Origin: Sorex araneus
Taxonomy: Eukaryota > Chordata > Mammalia > Eulipotyphla > Soricidae
Assembly: GCF_027595985.1 (NCBI RefSeq)
Contig: NC_073306.1
Span: 96,050,926-96,114,925 of the forward strand
Direction: 5' to 3'
DNA length: 64,000 nt
The first letter of the stretch is position 1. Each line of letters opens with the position of its first letter. The position numbers were made by a program, and so were the translations under genes. Under the pieces are notes generated by a model. That model was given only the letters and a program-made list of their open reading frames with translations, made no database searches and was not told the origin of the DNA. Shown here piece by piece: positions 23,400 to 33,674 of this stretch.

Positions 23400-23600
23400 T
23401 GAAGAGAAAAAATCCGGACTCCTATGTTTGCTTCAGGATTACTTACAATAGTCAAAATGTAGAAACAACCCAAGTGCCTAAGAACAGATGACTGGATAAA
23501 GTCACTATGGCATAGAAACATAATGAAATACTATGTGGCCATTAGAAAAGGAGTACAAGGAGTACCCACAGTATAAGGAGCCTAGAATAAGGACTTAAGT
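23400..23600 (+). mobile_element. Old L1 ORF2 fragment
   Basis: Contains diverged forms of the conserved L1 ORF2 stretch (ACAATAGTCAAAATGTAGAA, CAAGTGCCTAAGAACAGATG, TGAAATACTATGTGGCCATT). Much older than the 51 kb copy. Confidence 0.65.
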
Positions 23601-23680
23601 CAAGATGGCCTTCAAACTTGTAAAAATTCATCTCCTATGATATTAGTGATTAAAGTGACAATTTCCACCCATGTACTTTT

Positions 23681-23856
23681 TTTTTTTTTTTGGTTTTTGG
23701 GTCATACCCGGCGATGCACAAGGGTTACTCCTGGCTCTTCACTCAGGAATATCTCCTGGTGGTGCTCAGGGGACCATATGGGATGCTGGGATTAGAACCT
23801 GGGTCAGCCTCGTGCAAGGCAAACGCCCTACGCGCTGTGCTATCGCTCCAGCCCCT
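23681..23856 (-). repeat. SOR-type SINE, young
   Basis: Complete. Perfect 16-base target duplication CCACCCATGTACTTTT at 23665-23680 and 23857-23872. Confidence 0.93.
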
Positions 23857-23904
23857 CCACCCATGTACTTTTGGTGAGTACTAAATAATTACAGCTTTTG
23901 GATG

Positions 23905-24125
23905 ATTCCAACAAAACTATGTGACTTTGGACAAATTACTCAACTGTATCTGTCTGGAAAATGAATTAAAATAGTACATAGTTAACAGCATTTTCATAAG
24001 TAGTAAATAAATTAAGTGATAAATGTGGTAAATTAGTAAATAAAATTAATGGTAAATGAACTGAGTGGTAGAAATAAGTAGCAAATAAAGTGCTTAGATT
24101 AATGTCTAGCATTTAGTAAATACTC
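23905..24125 (+). repeat. Probable MIR relic
   Basis: CTATGTGACTTTGGACAAAT followed by an A/T-rich series and ATTTAGTAAATAC resembles the MIR core and 3' end in sense orientation. Expanded by TAGTAAATAAA-like repeats. Confidence 0.45.
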
Positions 24126-24334
24126 CTTCTATCCTAGTATGTATCATCAAATTATTATTTCTAAATCCCATCTCATATACCCAGAATACTTATAAAAAAC
24201 AGGAAGGAACAAGGGGGTAAAAAAAAGGATGGGAGGGGGAGGAAGAACCTTAGCCAGAACTAAGGAGATATACAAGTCAGGCAAATATGTAGGACCATGC
24301 CTATAAGGAATGCTAGCTAGGAGAAACCTTAAAC

Positions 24335-24519
24335 CAGGGACAGGGAACATCTGGCAAGGGGCCATATAAGGCCCACAAAATCCTGTGGTCTGGCCCTGGT
24401 ACACGACTAGACATTTATAGTTCCTGTTGGCAGCCTGCAGCCCATTTGTTGGTATTATATGACCTTCGAATGTTATAAATATCCAAATAGCCCTTGGCAG
24501 AAAAGATTCCCCACCCCTG
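24335..24519. mobile_element. hAT-like non-autonomous DNA transposon
   Basis: The left end CAGGGACAGGGAACATCTGG and the reverse complement of the right end (CAGGGGTGGGGAATCTTTTC) form imperfect terminal inverted repeats over about 30 bases. The interior is short and AT-rich with no open frame. The termini resemble ancient mammalian hAT elements. A clean 8-base target duplication is not seen. Confidence 0.55.
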
Positions 24520-24737
24520 TGACTTAAACAGTAATGTAGGTTACAAACAGCATAGGCAAAAATTCCAATACTGGCAGAGACCAGGAGAAAGAGATAAGCT
24601 GTATCAGACCAGAGTATATAGAGAGGGTATAGAAACTAGGAAACTAGACTGCCACAGGTAAAGCCTTAGGCAATTTGGTTGAAAACAAATTTATCAGAGG
24701 ATAAATAAGTCAAAAAGGATGTTTTAAGCCTCTTAAG

Positions 24738-25030
24738 GGCCAGAAAGATAGATCTTACAGTCCAGAGAGCTTCCAATGGCTGAGTGTACACTTTGCATGC
24801 AAAAAGGCCTGGATTTGATCCCAAGGGCCTGGTTGGATCCAATATCCATCCCTCCCCCACCTCGCCTCCACCATCACCACAAAAATATTTTTTTAAGGCT
24901 TTGAAGATTTTATAAATTCTTTTTTAAAATTGAGGGTGGGGAGAAATACTTTGTGGTGCCAATACAGAACACCTAGGCTCCTGCATGCAATGCATGTGCT
25001 TTGCCTGTTGAACTCTCTCTGTCCCCTAAC
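24738..25030. repeat. Old SINE relics
   Basis: 24738-24880 is plus-strand (GGCCAGAAAGATAGATCTTA). 24935-25030 is minus-strand, ending TGAACTCTCTCTGTCCCC. Confidence 0.5.
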
Positions 25031-25085
25031 TTTATTTATACATTACTGTTAATTTATCATATTTTTCTACAAAAACTCTCATGCT

Positions 25086-25326
25086 GACTGGAGTGTTAGT
25101 ACAGCGGGTAGGGTGTTTGCCCTACATGCAAATGACAAATATAAAAACTGATAATCGGGGGCTGGAGTGATAGCACAGCAGGTAGGGTATTTGCCTTGCA
25201 CGTGGCCGACCCGGGTTTGATTCCCAGCATCCCATGTGGTCCCCTGAGCAGGAGTAATTTCTGAGTGCAGAGCCAGAAGTAACTCCTTGTGCATCACCAG
25301 GTGTGACCCAAAAAGCAAAAAAAAAA
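25086..25326 (+). repeat. Chimeric SOR-type SINE with doubled head
   Basis: Between copies of one flank (AAAACTCTCATGCT, ending near 25085 and starting near 25327) lie a 50-base SINE head, about 25 bases of filler (CAAATGACAAATATAAAAAC and onward), and then a full SINE from about 25157 with poly(A). One duplication encloses both parts, so this looks like one insertion event. Confidence 0.75.
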
Positions 25327-25374
25327 AAACTCTCATGCTTTTATTATTGTTTTAGGCAACTATTTTAAAATGTG

Positions 25375-25570
25375 AGACTAGGGAGATTGCTCAAGGGCAC
25401 ATGCCTTGCAGGCACAGGATAAGAGTTAGATCCTTTGTATTGCATGGCCCCAGTACACCACTGGGGCAAAAATGTACATCATCCACCCAAGCATTCAACC
25501 TTTTGGCAGTTAGCAAAGAACTGCAGGGAGTGGCCCGAGCACTACTTAGAAGGCCACCCCAAAATGTTAA
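25375..25570 (+). repeat. Old SINE
   Basis: CTAGGGAGATTGCTCAAGGG head. Its internal GCAAAGAACTGCAGGGAGTG resembles the third-family relic at 18.7 kb. Confidence 0.5.
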
Positions 25571-25834
25571 TGTTAATGTAGCTTACTTTCAGTGATTGGA
25601 AATTTTTTCTTTTTTCTCACTTGTTCCTTCCATTCAATGTCACTGGAATTATTACAAAGCATAGTATGTATGCACAGTATGGTTCCTTGGAAAAATGTAT
25701 TTGTCCACAAAAAGAATTCTTAAAGACCCAGAGTAGTGGTTAAGCAAATTGGTGGGTCACCAAAATTACCAAAGTGTCAGGGTTGGAAAAAAATTTTTCA
25801 CAAATTTGTCGTTGAGGAATTTGTCGCAGAGTCT

Positions 25835-26285
25835 CTTGCCTGCAAGCCTGGCTGTCTTCCCCGGGGCCCCTCGGAGGGGGATGGGCTCCAGCTTCCCTCC
25901 CCACCCCGAGCAGAGCTCCCGGCGGCCGAAGACCACTGGAACCTAGCTACAGCCATGCTGGAGGCCCCTCTCCACATGTTCGGACAGGCCTCATGCATGA
26001 AGGTACAGGCAGAGGAACCCAGGTGTGTGTAATCCCATCAACGGCCAACATCCAGAGAGAGACTTAAAAGCAAGTTCTCAGAAGCCTACTTTTCCCTCTG
26101 GGAGAAACTGACAATCTTCTGAGAGTTTCCTGCCCACAAGGGACAGACTTGCAAGCTTCCCATGGTGTATTCATATGCAAAATCCAGTAACAAGCTGGAT
26201 CTCATTCCCCTGACCCTGAAGAGCCTGAGCTCAGAGCTATGAGTAAGCCCTTTGCACTGCTGGGTATGGACCCCCCAAAAATAAA
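25835..26285 (+). mobile_element. Mosaic of composite-retroposon, long-SINE and short-SINE modules
   Basis: 25835-26010 resembles the 106-base module of the 13.3-14.3 kb retroposon (GCCATGCTGGAGGCCCCTCT, CACATGTTCGGACAGGCCTC). 26130-26220 resembles the long-type SINE body (GGACAGACTTGCAAGCTTCC, ATGCAAAATCCAGTAACAAG). 26230-26285 resembles the 3' third of the short SINE (GAGTAAGCCC, CTGGGTATGGACC). All are same-strand. No open frame looks real. Confidence 0.5.
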
Positions 26286-26552
26286 AAATATTAAAAAGTA
26301 GAAGGTGGTAAATTAATCTCAGATTCAAATTAAATGCATGGAAAACAGCAAAATAGTAAGTACATGAATTATAAAACTAGAGGAAGGTGTTGTGAATGTT
26401 CTAAAGCGTTCTAAAGAATGTTTTAAGGATGAGCATTATCTCTTTTACACTAATTTGCTTATATATTTGTTTTGCAAATTTTTTTCTTGATACAATACAA
26501 AGGCAAATTCTCTTTTCCATATTCCCTATTGAACTATTATAAGTTATAAAAT

Positions 26553-26720
26553 GGGGGCCAAAACAATTGCACAGTGGAGAGGGTGTTTGCCTTGTAGGCA
26601 GCAATGTTTGATTTCCAGCATCCCATATGGTCCCCAAGGCCTGGCAGAAGTGATCCCTGTGCAGAGAGCCAGGTGTCAGCCCTGAGCATCACTGAGCTTG
26701 GTCCAAAAACAAACAAAAAA
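26553..26720 (+). repeat. SOR-type SINE
   Basis: GGGGGCCAAAACAATTGCAC head and CAGCATCCCATATGGTCCCC. Flanks share TTATAAAATGG as a likely target duplication. Confidence 0.8.
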
Positions 26721-26779
26721 ATTATAAAATGGCAATAATTGTAATTATTACTGCTTTAAAAAGTATCTTTCCCTTGGGT

Positions 26780-26890
26780 AGAGAGAGCTCAAAGGGCTGA
26801 GTGGATGCATTACATATGGGAAGCCCAGAGTAATAACTGAGCCTATACCAGGAGTAAGCCCTGAATACAGCTGAGTGTGGCCCCCCCCAA
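26780..26890 (+). repeat. Old SINE with internal deletion
   Basis: GAGAGAGCTCAAAGGGCTGA head and the ACCAGGAGTAAGCCCTGAA end. Confidence 0.55.
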
Positions 26891-27370
26891 CACAGTAAGA
26901 AACTGCGTTCTTTGGGCCTCAACCTCCATTTCTGTGAAAATGTGAGAGTTGTGCAAGATGATTTCCAGCCTCCATTCAACTCTACTCTCATGCTTTCCTG
27001 CTTACTAGTATGTTTTTTTGTGTCTAAATCAGGAAGCACACCTGGCAGAAAAGCAAGAATTTTACCTGTTATCATTTCATCATTTTTCCAGCTCATCCAC
27101 CCTGCTTCTACTTTTCAGCACAGAACCTTGAAGCTGCTTTTAATCTTTCCCTCTTATGCACTTTATGGTCAGACATTAATATTAATTTACAAACACTTGG
27201 AGAGTGGTTTCTAAGTTTTACCAATCATTCTTGCAAAAACTATCTTATGAATCACAACAGCTCAGGCTGGTAAACATTTTCTTCAATTTGCATGGTATAT
27301 AAACTCAGACTCAGAAGTTAAAAGAGTTAATAAACATAAATTATGAAAATAAGTCTACTAATTATAAACA
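26891..27370. other. Intergenic, nothing recognised
   Basis: Unassigned. Confidence 0.5.
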
Positions 27371-27377
27371 TACATTT

Positions 27378-27535
27378 GGTGGGGGACACTTGGTGATGAT
27401 CAGAGGCTACTCTTGGCTGTGCACTCAGGAATCACTCCTGGTCGTGCTCAGGGGACCATATGGAATGCCAGGGATCAAACCCAGGTCAACCACATGCAAG
27501 GCAAGCACCTTACCCACTGTACTCTCTCTCAGGCC
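27378..27535 (-). repeat. SOR-type SINE
   Basis: Body and head present (GGTCGTGCTCAGGGGACC to CTCTCTCAGGCCC). Confidence 0.8.
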
Positions 27536-27787
27536 CCCAAAGTCTATATTCTTTTCACACTACTATGTGGAATAGATGCAAATCTAGATCCAAGTGCAGA
27601 TTTTTTTGGTACCTAAGTTTTGGTTTTAATTTTGGTTGATATATCCAAGAAACTAATTAAAATAAAACACCATGCATGATCTTGTGAATATACTACTGAC
27701 ACCCCTCTCCAGGTCTTAGAAGAGTTGTATGTGAGTTAGAAGCCTTTTGAGTTAATCTTCAGACCTAAATTTTCTGGTCTCCTGCAG

Positions 27788-27945
27788 TCATACATTTATT
27801 GAGCACTTACTATATGAGAAACAAGGCAGAAGGTTAGATACCAACGGATTACCCTAAAACCCTACAAGGTAGGAACTGTGCTTGCTATACATAGCAAAGA
27901 ATGAGGTTCAGAGAAGTAAAACAACTTGACCAAAGAGGTAGTATT
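27788..27945 (-). repeat. MIR relic
   Basis: Antisense MIR pattern: ATTTATTGAGCACTTACTAT, then ACAAGGTAGGAACT, then GAGGTTCAGAGAAGTAAAAC, in the expected order and spacing. Confidence 0.7.
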
Positions 27946-28699
27946 AAGTTATCAAAACTTTGGAGATATGGCTTTTGGGTCCATTCTGTGATTCCATTAG
28001 TGCTCCTGCACCTCCAACGCCTTATTTTGAGATTTCCTGAAAATTTTCTTCTCAAGTCCTTCCCACTGCACTCCATAGTTTAGGCCCTGATAAATTTATG
28101 TCCAAATCCATCCTATTTTGTCTCCCTAAGTGGCCTTTCCTATCATCTCTCTTGAAAGCTTACCACCATCACATGCCTAAAGCATTGTGGTTCTAAGTTC
28201 CCAAGACCACAATGACCTGAAGTGTCTTCCTTCTCTGTATTTAACAACGGCCAAAGGCAATTATTGCTCATAAGCACGACCTGACCATACACTGCATGCC
28301 ATTTCCTAGCATGTTAGAACTGTGGACAGCAAAATCGTTGTGGTAAAACAGAGAAAGAATGGGCCAGAGGAATGTACATGTAACTTCTGAAAACTTGGTC
28401 CCTCCCCCCATCTCCACCCCACCCCACCCTCAAATTCTCATTTTGCAAAACAAGACGTAAGGTCCAGCCTCCCGGGGTGGAAGAATAGGGGAGGGGATGG
28501 TCAGGGAGGGCAGCAAGCAGAGCAGAACATTCAAAGTGTTCACCAAATGTTGATTTCTGCCCCAGACTTCGGAGTAAGTGTAAGTTCGCTGAAAGCAGGA
28601 ACCTTGATTCATACATTTCTGCTATTTCTCCAATGCTCTGATCATCAGAAATGATTCACGGTCAACGAGATCACTGACTTGGACCATTTCAGCAGACGC
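27946..28699. other. Promoter-upstream unique sequence
   Basis: No repeat or gene recognised. Composition rises in GC toward the CpG island. Confidence 0.5.
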
Positions 28700-29130
28700 A
28701 TTTCCGCTAAGAAACGACCCGGCTCTCGGGGTGGGCCTCCAAACGCACGCTTGGTCCCGGGCTCGGTCCCGGGCTGTGTGGCCCCCTGAAAGTCGCCGAG
28801 CCTCTCTGGGCCGCCGAGCCGAGCCGAGCCGTTATCTGTGAAATGTTAATGACGGCGCCTACCTGATAGGCCGGCCAGGGTGACCCGGAGAGGCTGCGCG
28901 GTCTGAGCCTACCCGCCCTTCTATGCTGTAGCGACTATCACGTTGGCCCGGAACTGTCGCGGTCCCCCGGGCTTCGGTCTCGGCCTCGTCGGCTCTCCGG
29001 GCGCCTGTGACGCCACCAGCCCGAGCCGCGCCCCCTTGCCCACCTCGGCGCCCACCGCTCCGACGTCACCGCCCGGGCGGGCGCCCGCTGCCTCCGAGCC
29101 GGCGGCGCGACAGGGTCCTCTCTCGACTGT

Positions 29131-29147
29131 TGCCATCTTAGAACAGG
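29131..29147 (-). promoter_or_regulatory. ETS plus YY1 motif pair pointing to divergent antisense transcription
   Basis: Read on the minus strand this is TTTCCTG, then AAGATGGC, a spacing typical of ETS/YY1 motifs at start sites of housekeeping and non-coding transcripts. It lies about 500 bases upstream of exon 1 in the same island. In human a divergent long non-coding RNA (SLC16A1-AS1) starts at this promoter. An orthologous minus-strand start here is inferred. Confidence 0.35.
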
Positions 29148-29447
29148 AAACGCGCTCGGAGGGCGCGAGCGACTTCCCGCGCCCACGGCCCCGGCCCGCA
29201 GCCTCGGCGCGGGTCCGAGCAGCGCCCGCGCCCATTCAAACCCTCCCCAGCCCGGCCGCGGCCGCGCGCCCGGCGCCCACACCTGAGCCGGGCCTGAGGG
29301 GACGGGCGCGCCGCGTGCGCTGCCCGATGCCGGCGTCCGGCCGCGGGCGGGTCACCCCAAGCTCCGCGGACGGCGGGGGCCCGCGCGGGCCCCCACACGC
29401 CGCGCGCCGCGGCTCTCGGGCGCCGCAGAGCGGGGGTGCCACGCGGT

Positions 29448-29453
29448 CACGTG
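29448..29453 (+). promoter_or_regulatory. E-box CACGTG in GGTCACGTGG context
   Basis: A perfect CACGTG lies about 190 bases upstream of the proposed transcription start, next to a G-rich stretch. USF and MYC/MAX bind this sequence class, and MYC and USF control of MCT1 has been reported in other mammals. Binding here is inferred. A second CACGTG lies at 30375-30380, inside intron 1. Confidence 0.5.
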
Positions 29454-29570
29454 GCGGGGGGGGGGCGCCGAGCGGGCGGGCGGGCGGGCGCGCGCCTGAG
29501 GACGTGTGGAGGCGCGAGTCTCGCCCGGGTGTGAGGCTGAGGGGGAGGGGGCGGCGGTCGGAGGGCCGGC

Positions 29571-29613
29571 TCCGCCCCCTGTGCGCATGCTCGGGCCCCG
29601 GCGGCTTATAAGG
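29571..29613 (+). promoter_or_regulatory. SLC16A1: Core promoter: GC box, NRF1-like site, TATA-like box
   Basis: In order: a CCGCCCC GC box (about 29572-29578), an NRF1-like TGCGCATGC (29582-29590), and a TATA-like CTTATAAG (29605-29612). The TATA-like element would place transcription start near 29635. NRF1-type palindromes are common in promoters of energy-metabolism genes, which fits a lactate and pyruvate carrier. Human MCT1 is described as lacking a classical TATA box, so the TATA-like element may not be functional. Confidence 0.5.
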
Positions 29614-29635
29614 CAGCGGCGGCCGGCCCTGCCCG

Positions 29636-29801
29636 ACAAAGTGCCGGCGAGCTGCGACGTGACTCGCCCGCCGTGTGGGTGCCCCGGAGGACAGACGGAC
29701 GCGTCAGCGGGCGAAGGACACGACCTGGAACCCGGGCCCCGCGGAACTCCCCGGCGCCGCGGCGTCACGCACACGCTGGGCGCCGCGAGCCGCGCATAAC
29801 G
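29636..29801 (+). other. SLC16A1: SLC16A1 exon 1 (5' UTR, non-coding), proposed
   Basis: The proposed start is about 30 bases downstream of the TATA-like element. The end is set by a splice-donor-like sequence, ACG followed by GTCAGT, with GT at 29802-29803. Mammalian SLC16A1 has a non-coding first exon, and the coding exons here begin only 26 kb further on, so an exon is required in or near this island. The exact start and donor are predictions. Other GT dinucleotides in the island could serve. Confidence 0.5.
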
Positions 29802-30400
29802 GTCAGTAGGGGTTACGCCCGGCGGCGGGGCGCGGTGCAGACCCTCGGCGCGGAAACTTCGCTGCGGGGCCGGGCCGCGGCTGCGGGATGTCTGTGGGCG
29901 CGAGGCGGGCAGCGGCGCGGCGGCGGCCGCGGCTGGCTGAACACCGGAGGAGCTGCGGGACAGCGCCCGGCCGCCGCGCCGCGGCCCGTGGGGGGGTCAG
30001 GTGCGCGCTTCCCGCCGGCCGGAGTTGGGCTCGGTGGTGACCTTGCGGGATTCGCTGTCCCGCTCGTCCGGAGGGGCCGCCGCGGAGGTGCGGGGTCGGG
30101 ACCGGGGCTCCCGGGCGGCTTCACGTGGCGTCCCCCGCGGCCGCCGCCGGCTTTCGGGGCAGGGGCTCGGGCTGGACGCGTGGCGCGCCCGGCCCCCACC
30201 TGGAGGCGCGGGGTGGGCTGCGGCGCGGTGGCGGGCGCCAGGAGCCCTTTGTCATCCAGCCGGGTGGCCGAGCGGCCGCCGCAGCGCCTGGGAGCGGCCG
30301 GGCGGGCGGGCGGGCAGGGCAGCGTCCCTCCGGTCGCACGCGCGCGCTGGGCTCCGCGGGCATCCTTTCCTCCCCACGTGCGCTTTCGCCGGCCCTTGCT

Positions 30401-30945
30401 TTTTTTGCCAGGACTTCATTTGGGCGCAACCAGCAGTTACCAGTTTGTCATTAATTTTTAACCAAGAAACAAACATGCCATGAGTCCAGCCGCGTTTCCA
30501 GGGTCTCCCTTTTCAATGGGGGCATCTCTGCCGATCTCAGCTAATACATTTCCCAGGGACTTGCCTTGCCGTTAACTTGGTTGTGAATTTTTTTTTTCCT
30601 TTTGAAAATTAAGTCCGGTTTCGAAACAAGATGTGCCAACGTCAATGCCCTGATGAAACATGTGGGATTGGTAACTACTGGAATGTCGTGGCAGGGTGAA
30701 CTCCTAATGTGTGTGTGCTTTGGGGAGACCAGTGGGAAGGAGCCACTAATAAACAGTTTAGTGTCAGTTGCCCTCCGGTGAGGTGAAGCATAGACTGTAA
30801 GTTTATTATTTAGACGTTAAATAGTACCCCATAAATTCCAGTCTTGTACACAGGAGTACCAACTTTGCCTGCGAATTCGCCACAAATTAATGGTGAAGAA
30901 TTAGAAACATCAAACTGTTGAAACAGTGGGAAAATATTTCTAAAG
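30401..30945. other. SLC16A1: Start of intron 1, nothing recognised
   Basis: Composition falls back to genomic average. No repeat identified. Confidence 0.5.
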
Positions 30946-30947
30946 GT

Positions 30948-31160
30948 TGGGAACTGGAGCGACAAATGTCCAGCAGGCTGAGCGCATGCTGTGCTTGCAG
31001 GCCAGGAATCCCGCCCCCAGCACCTCACGGCCTTTGTGGGAGTGGGGAGTGGACTCCACCCCCACCCCACTGTGGGAGTGGACCCCCCTGCCCGATCCCC
31101 AAAGCACAAAGTTAGGTATAGCCCACAGTGCTGCTGGATGTGGCAAAGCAAAGAAACAAA
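30948..31160 (+). repeat. Old SINE with internal GTGGGAGTGG duplication
   Basis: Head GGAACTGGAGCGACAAATGT and a 3' end at CTGGATGTGGC followed by an A-rich tail. GTGGGAGTGG is repeated inside. Confidence 0.6.
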
Positions 31161-31451
31161 AAATAGTTGACTCTAATTCAGGGTGTAGACAGATAAATGT
31201 TCTTTCACTGGATGACAGTGACCATTGTAGATATGCAAGTTTAATGTCTGGGGGGCATTTTATGCACTTTTATAGCTGAATAGATTTAAAGGTTTAATTG
31301 TAAGTTTAATATGTGTTATAATAGAAAAAGAGTAAAGATGTTGCTACCACCATAGGATGAGACCAATAATTAGTGTTCGAATAGTTTTGAATGATATTTT
31401 GCTTGTTTGCCATTTCGATTTTAATATATATAATAACTCCTTGAAAAAACT

Positions 31452-31625
31452 TTTTTTTTTTTCTTTTTGGGTCACACCCGGCGATGCTCAGGGGTTACTC
31501 CTGGCTTTGCACTCAGGAATTACTCCTGGTGGTGCTTGGGGGACCGTATGGGATGCTGGGAATCGAACCCAGGTCAGCTGCGTGCAAGGCAAATGCCCTA
31601 CCCGCTGTACTATCGCTCCAGCCCC
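31452..31625 (-). repeat. SOR-type SINE, young
   Basis: Complete. Target duplication CTCCTTGAAAAAACT at 31437-31451 and 31626-31640. Confidence 0.93.
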
Positions 31626-32057
31626 CTCCTTGAAAAAACTCTTAATGACAAGTTTACTTTACAGATTAGGAAACTGAAATTGGAGTAATAGTGTCTGAAA
31701 AATTGTTAATGATTGAGAATTGTGTGTCTTGTGCATTTTAATTTCCATGCTTTCTCTCGAATTGTAGATGTGGCTGTAAGTGATCTCAAACTGAACCTAG
31801 ATGCTTTGAGTAATAACTTGCTGAGTTTTTCTTTTTCCATTCCATTTTAACTGTTTCATAATCGATATTCCTTTGTGGTGGGATCTAGGTGCCTGTGAAT
31901 GCCTACATGACCAATCTGGTTTGTGGCATTTAAGTACTAGGAAGATGGAACTTGGATATGAGGGGGAAAGTCTAGAAGGCTGTGAATTTTTAGGTATTCA
32001 GCAACTTGTTGCCTACCAAGAAAGACTTAGGATTCAGCAGTGAACAAAGTTCCAATT

Positions 32058-32230
32058 CTGGACTCTCAGAGAGATATAGTACAGGCGTTAAGGCACTTAT
32101 CTTGTACACAGCCAACTCTGGTTCTATCCCTGGCACTCCATATGATCTCCCAACCACTTCCAATCTTTGAACACAGAGCCAAAAGTAGCCCCTGAGGCTG
32201 TGGCTCCCCTCAAAAAAGGAAAAAAACAGA
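32058..32230 (+). repeat. SOR-type SINE, old
   Basis: CAGAGAGATATAGTACAGGC head and AGCCCCTGAGGCTGTGGCTC 3' end. Confidence 0.7.
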
Positions 32231-32582
32231 AAAGTTTCAACCCTATCCCAGCCAGAGAGTATACTCTAGATGGAAAACATAAATGTGCAATTACTATAAG
32301 AAAAAAACCTTTATTTATAAATAAGATTGATTTATGATACAAAAAGAATTATCATAGTGGAGTACGTTATGTGGGAACAAATTTGTGTTGTGTGTGAATA
32401 CACCTAACTTGATATAGAATCAATATAGGTAGATCTCTCTAAGGAAGTGCTATTAAGGGTGAGATCTGAAGGGTGAATAGGAACTAGCTAGGCCAAGGAG
32501 TAATATGGAATGAGCTGTCGTCAGTGACATGGTGCATTGGAAAAGCAAAAGAATTTCACCAAAGAAGCACCACAAGAGAATG

Positions 32583-32828
32583 TAGCACTGTAGCAATGTC
32601 ATCCCATTGTTCATTGATTTGCTCGAGCGGGCACCAGTAATGTCTCCATTGTGAGACTTGTTACTGTTTTTGGCATATCAAATACGTCATGGGGAGCTTG
32701 CCAGGCTCTGCTGTGTGGGCTGGATACTCTCAGTAGCTTGCCGGGCTCTCCGAGACGGACGAAGGAATCAAACCCGGATTGGCCGCGTGCAAGGCAAATA
32801 CCCTACCCGTTGTGCTATTGGTCCAGTC
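32583..32828 (-). repeat. Long-type SINE without poly(A)
   Basis: Complete copy of the long type. Perfect 15-base target duplication CACCACAAGAGAATG at 32568-32582 and 32829-32843. The terminus is ACATTGCTACAGTGCTA on the minus strand. Confidence 0.92.
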
Positions 32829-32946
32829 CACCACAAGAGAATGGAAACAGAAATTGAGAAGATATCCCATGTTAAGTAATGTTAGGTCTTAGATGTCATT
32901 TTAAGAAATTAGGGAAGGATGTAGGTTTTTAAAAGAAGACACTTGT

Positions 32947-33120
32947 CTTTTTTTTTGGGGGGGGGTCACACCTGGCGATTCACGGGGGTTACTCCTGGCT
33001 TTGCACTCATGAATTACTCCTAGCAGTGCTCAGGGGACTATATTGGGATGCTGGGAATCAAACCTGGGCCAGCCGAGTGCAAGGCAAACGCCCTACCCGC
33101 TGTGCTATCTCTCCAGCCCC
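32947..33120 (-). repeat. SOR-type SINE
   Basis: Complete body and head with a short T/G run at the tail side. Flanks AGACACTTGTCTT and AGACTATTGTCTT are a plausible target duplication. Confidence 0.88.
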
Positions 33121-33463
33121 GAGACTATTGTCTTGAAGCTAAGGCAGTTGGTGTTTTTCAGTGAAGCTGGGAATAACTTCATCAGATTAGTATTTTAGGG
33201 ACATTAATCTGGATGATACAACATGGAGAAACTGATGGAGGGAAATTGTTGGGAGGGTTTGAAACCACAGTGATGGAGAAGGGTGGACAATAATGGGAGG
33301 GTAGAAGAGGGAGGGGAAGAGACAGGATTCAGTCATGGACCAGATTTGGGAGATGAGGACATTAGAAGAGTTAAAATATAACTCCTAAATTTCTAATGCG
33401 CAAGTAGAAATTCATGAATTAGGTGCTACTTGTCTCTCTAACAGCGTAAGAAGTGTTGACTAG

Positions 33464-33632
33464 GGGCTGGAGTGATAGCACAGCGGGTAGGGCGCTTGCC
33501 TTGCACAAAGCCGACCCGGGTTCCATTCCCAGCATCCCATATGGTCCCCTGAGCACCGCCAGGGTAATCCCTGAGTGCAGAGCCAGGAGTGACCCCTGTG
33601 CATCGCCGGGTGTGACCCAAAAAGAAAAAAAA
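33464..33632 (+). repeat. SOR-type SINE, young
   Basis: Near-consensus. Perfect target duplication AAGTGTTGACTAG at 33451-33463 and 33633-33645. Confidence 0.94.
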
Positions 33633-33674
33633 AAGTGTTGACTAGTCTTAGAGTGCTCATCTTCTAAGGTTTTT

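Larger units (their letters stand above)
28700..30400. promoter_or_regulatory. SLC16A1: CpG island promoter of SLC16A1
   Basis: This block is strikingly GC- and CpG-rich against AT-rich, CpG-poor flanks, and it is the only such island in the window. It lies upstream of the SLC16A1 coding exons on the same strand, at a distance fitting the long first intron known for mammalian MCT1 genes. It contains many GC boxes, a CACGTG E-box, an NRF1-like palindrome and a TATA-like sequence just before the proposed exon 1. Long open frames across the island on both strands reflect high GC content and a lack of stop codons, so I do not call them genes. It may fire in both directions. Confidence 0.85.

Noticed and set aside
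28943..30483. Long open frames on both strands across the GC-rich block (up to about 260 codons)
   Set aside because: They overlap one another in several frames, consist of Ala/Gly/Pro/Arg-rich low-complexity sequence and coincide with the CpG island, where stop codons are rare. No domain or conserved start is visible.
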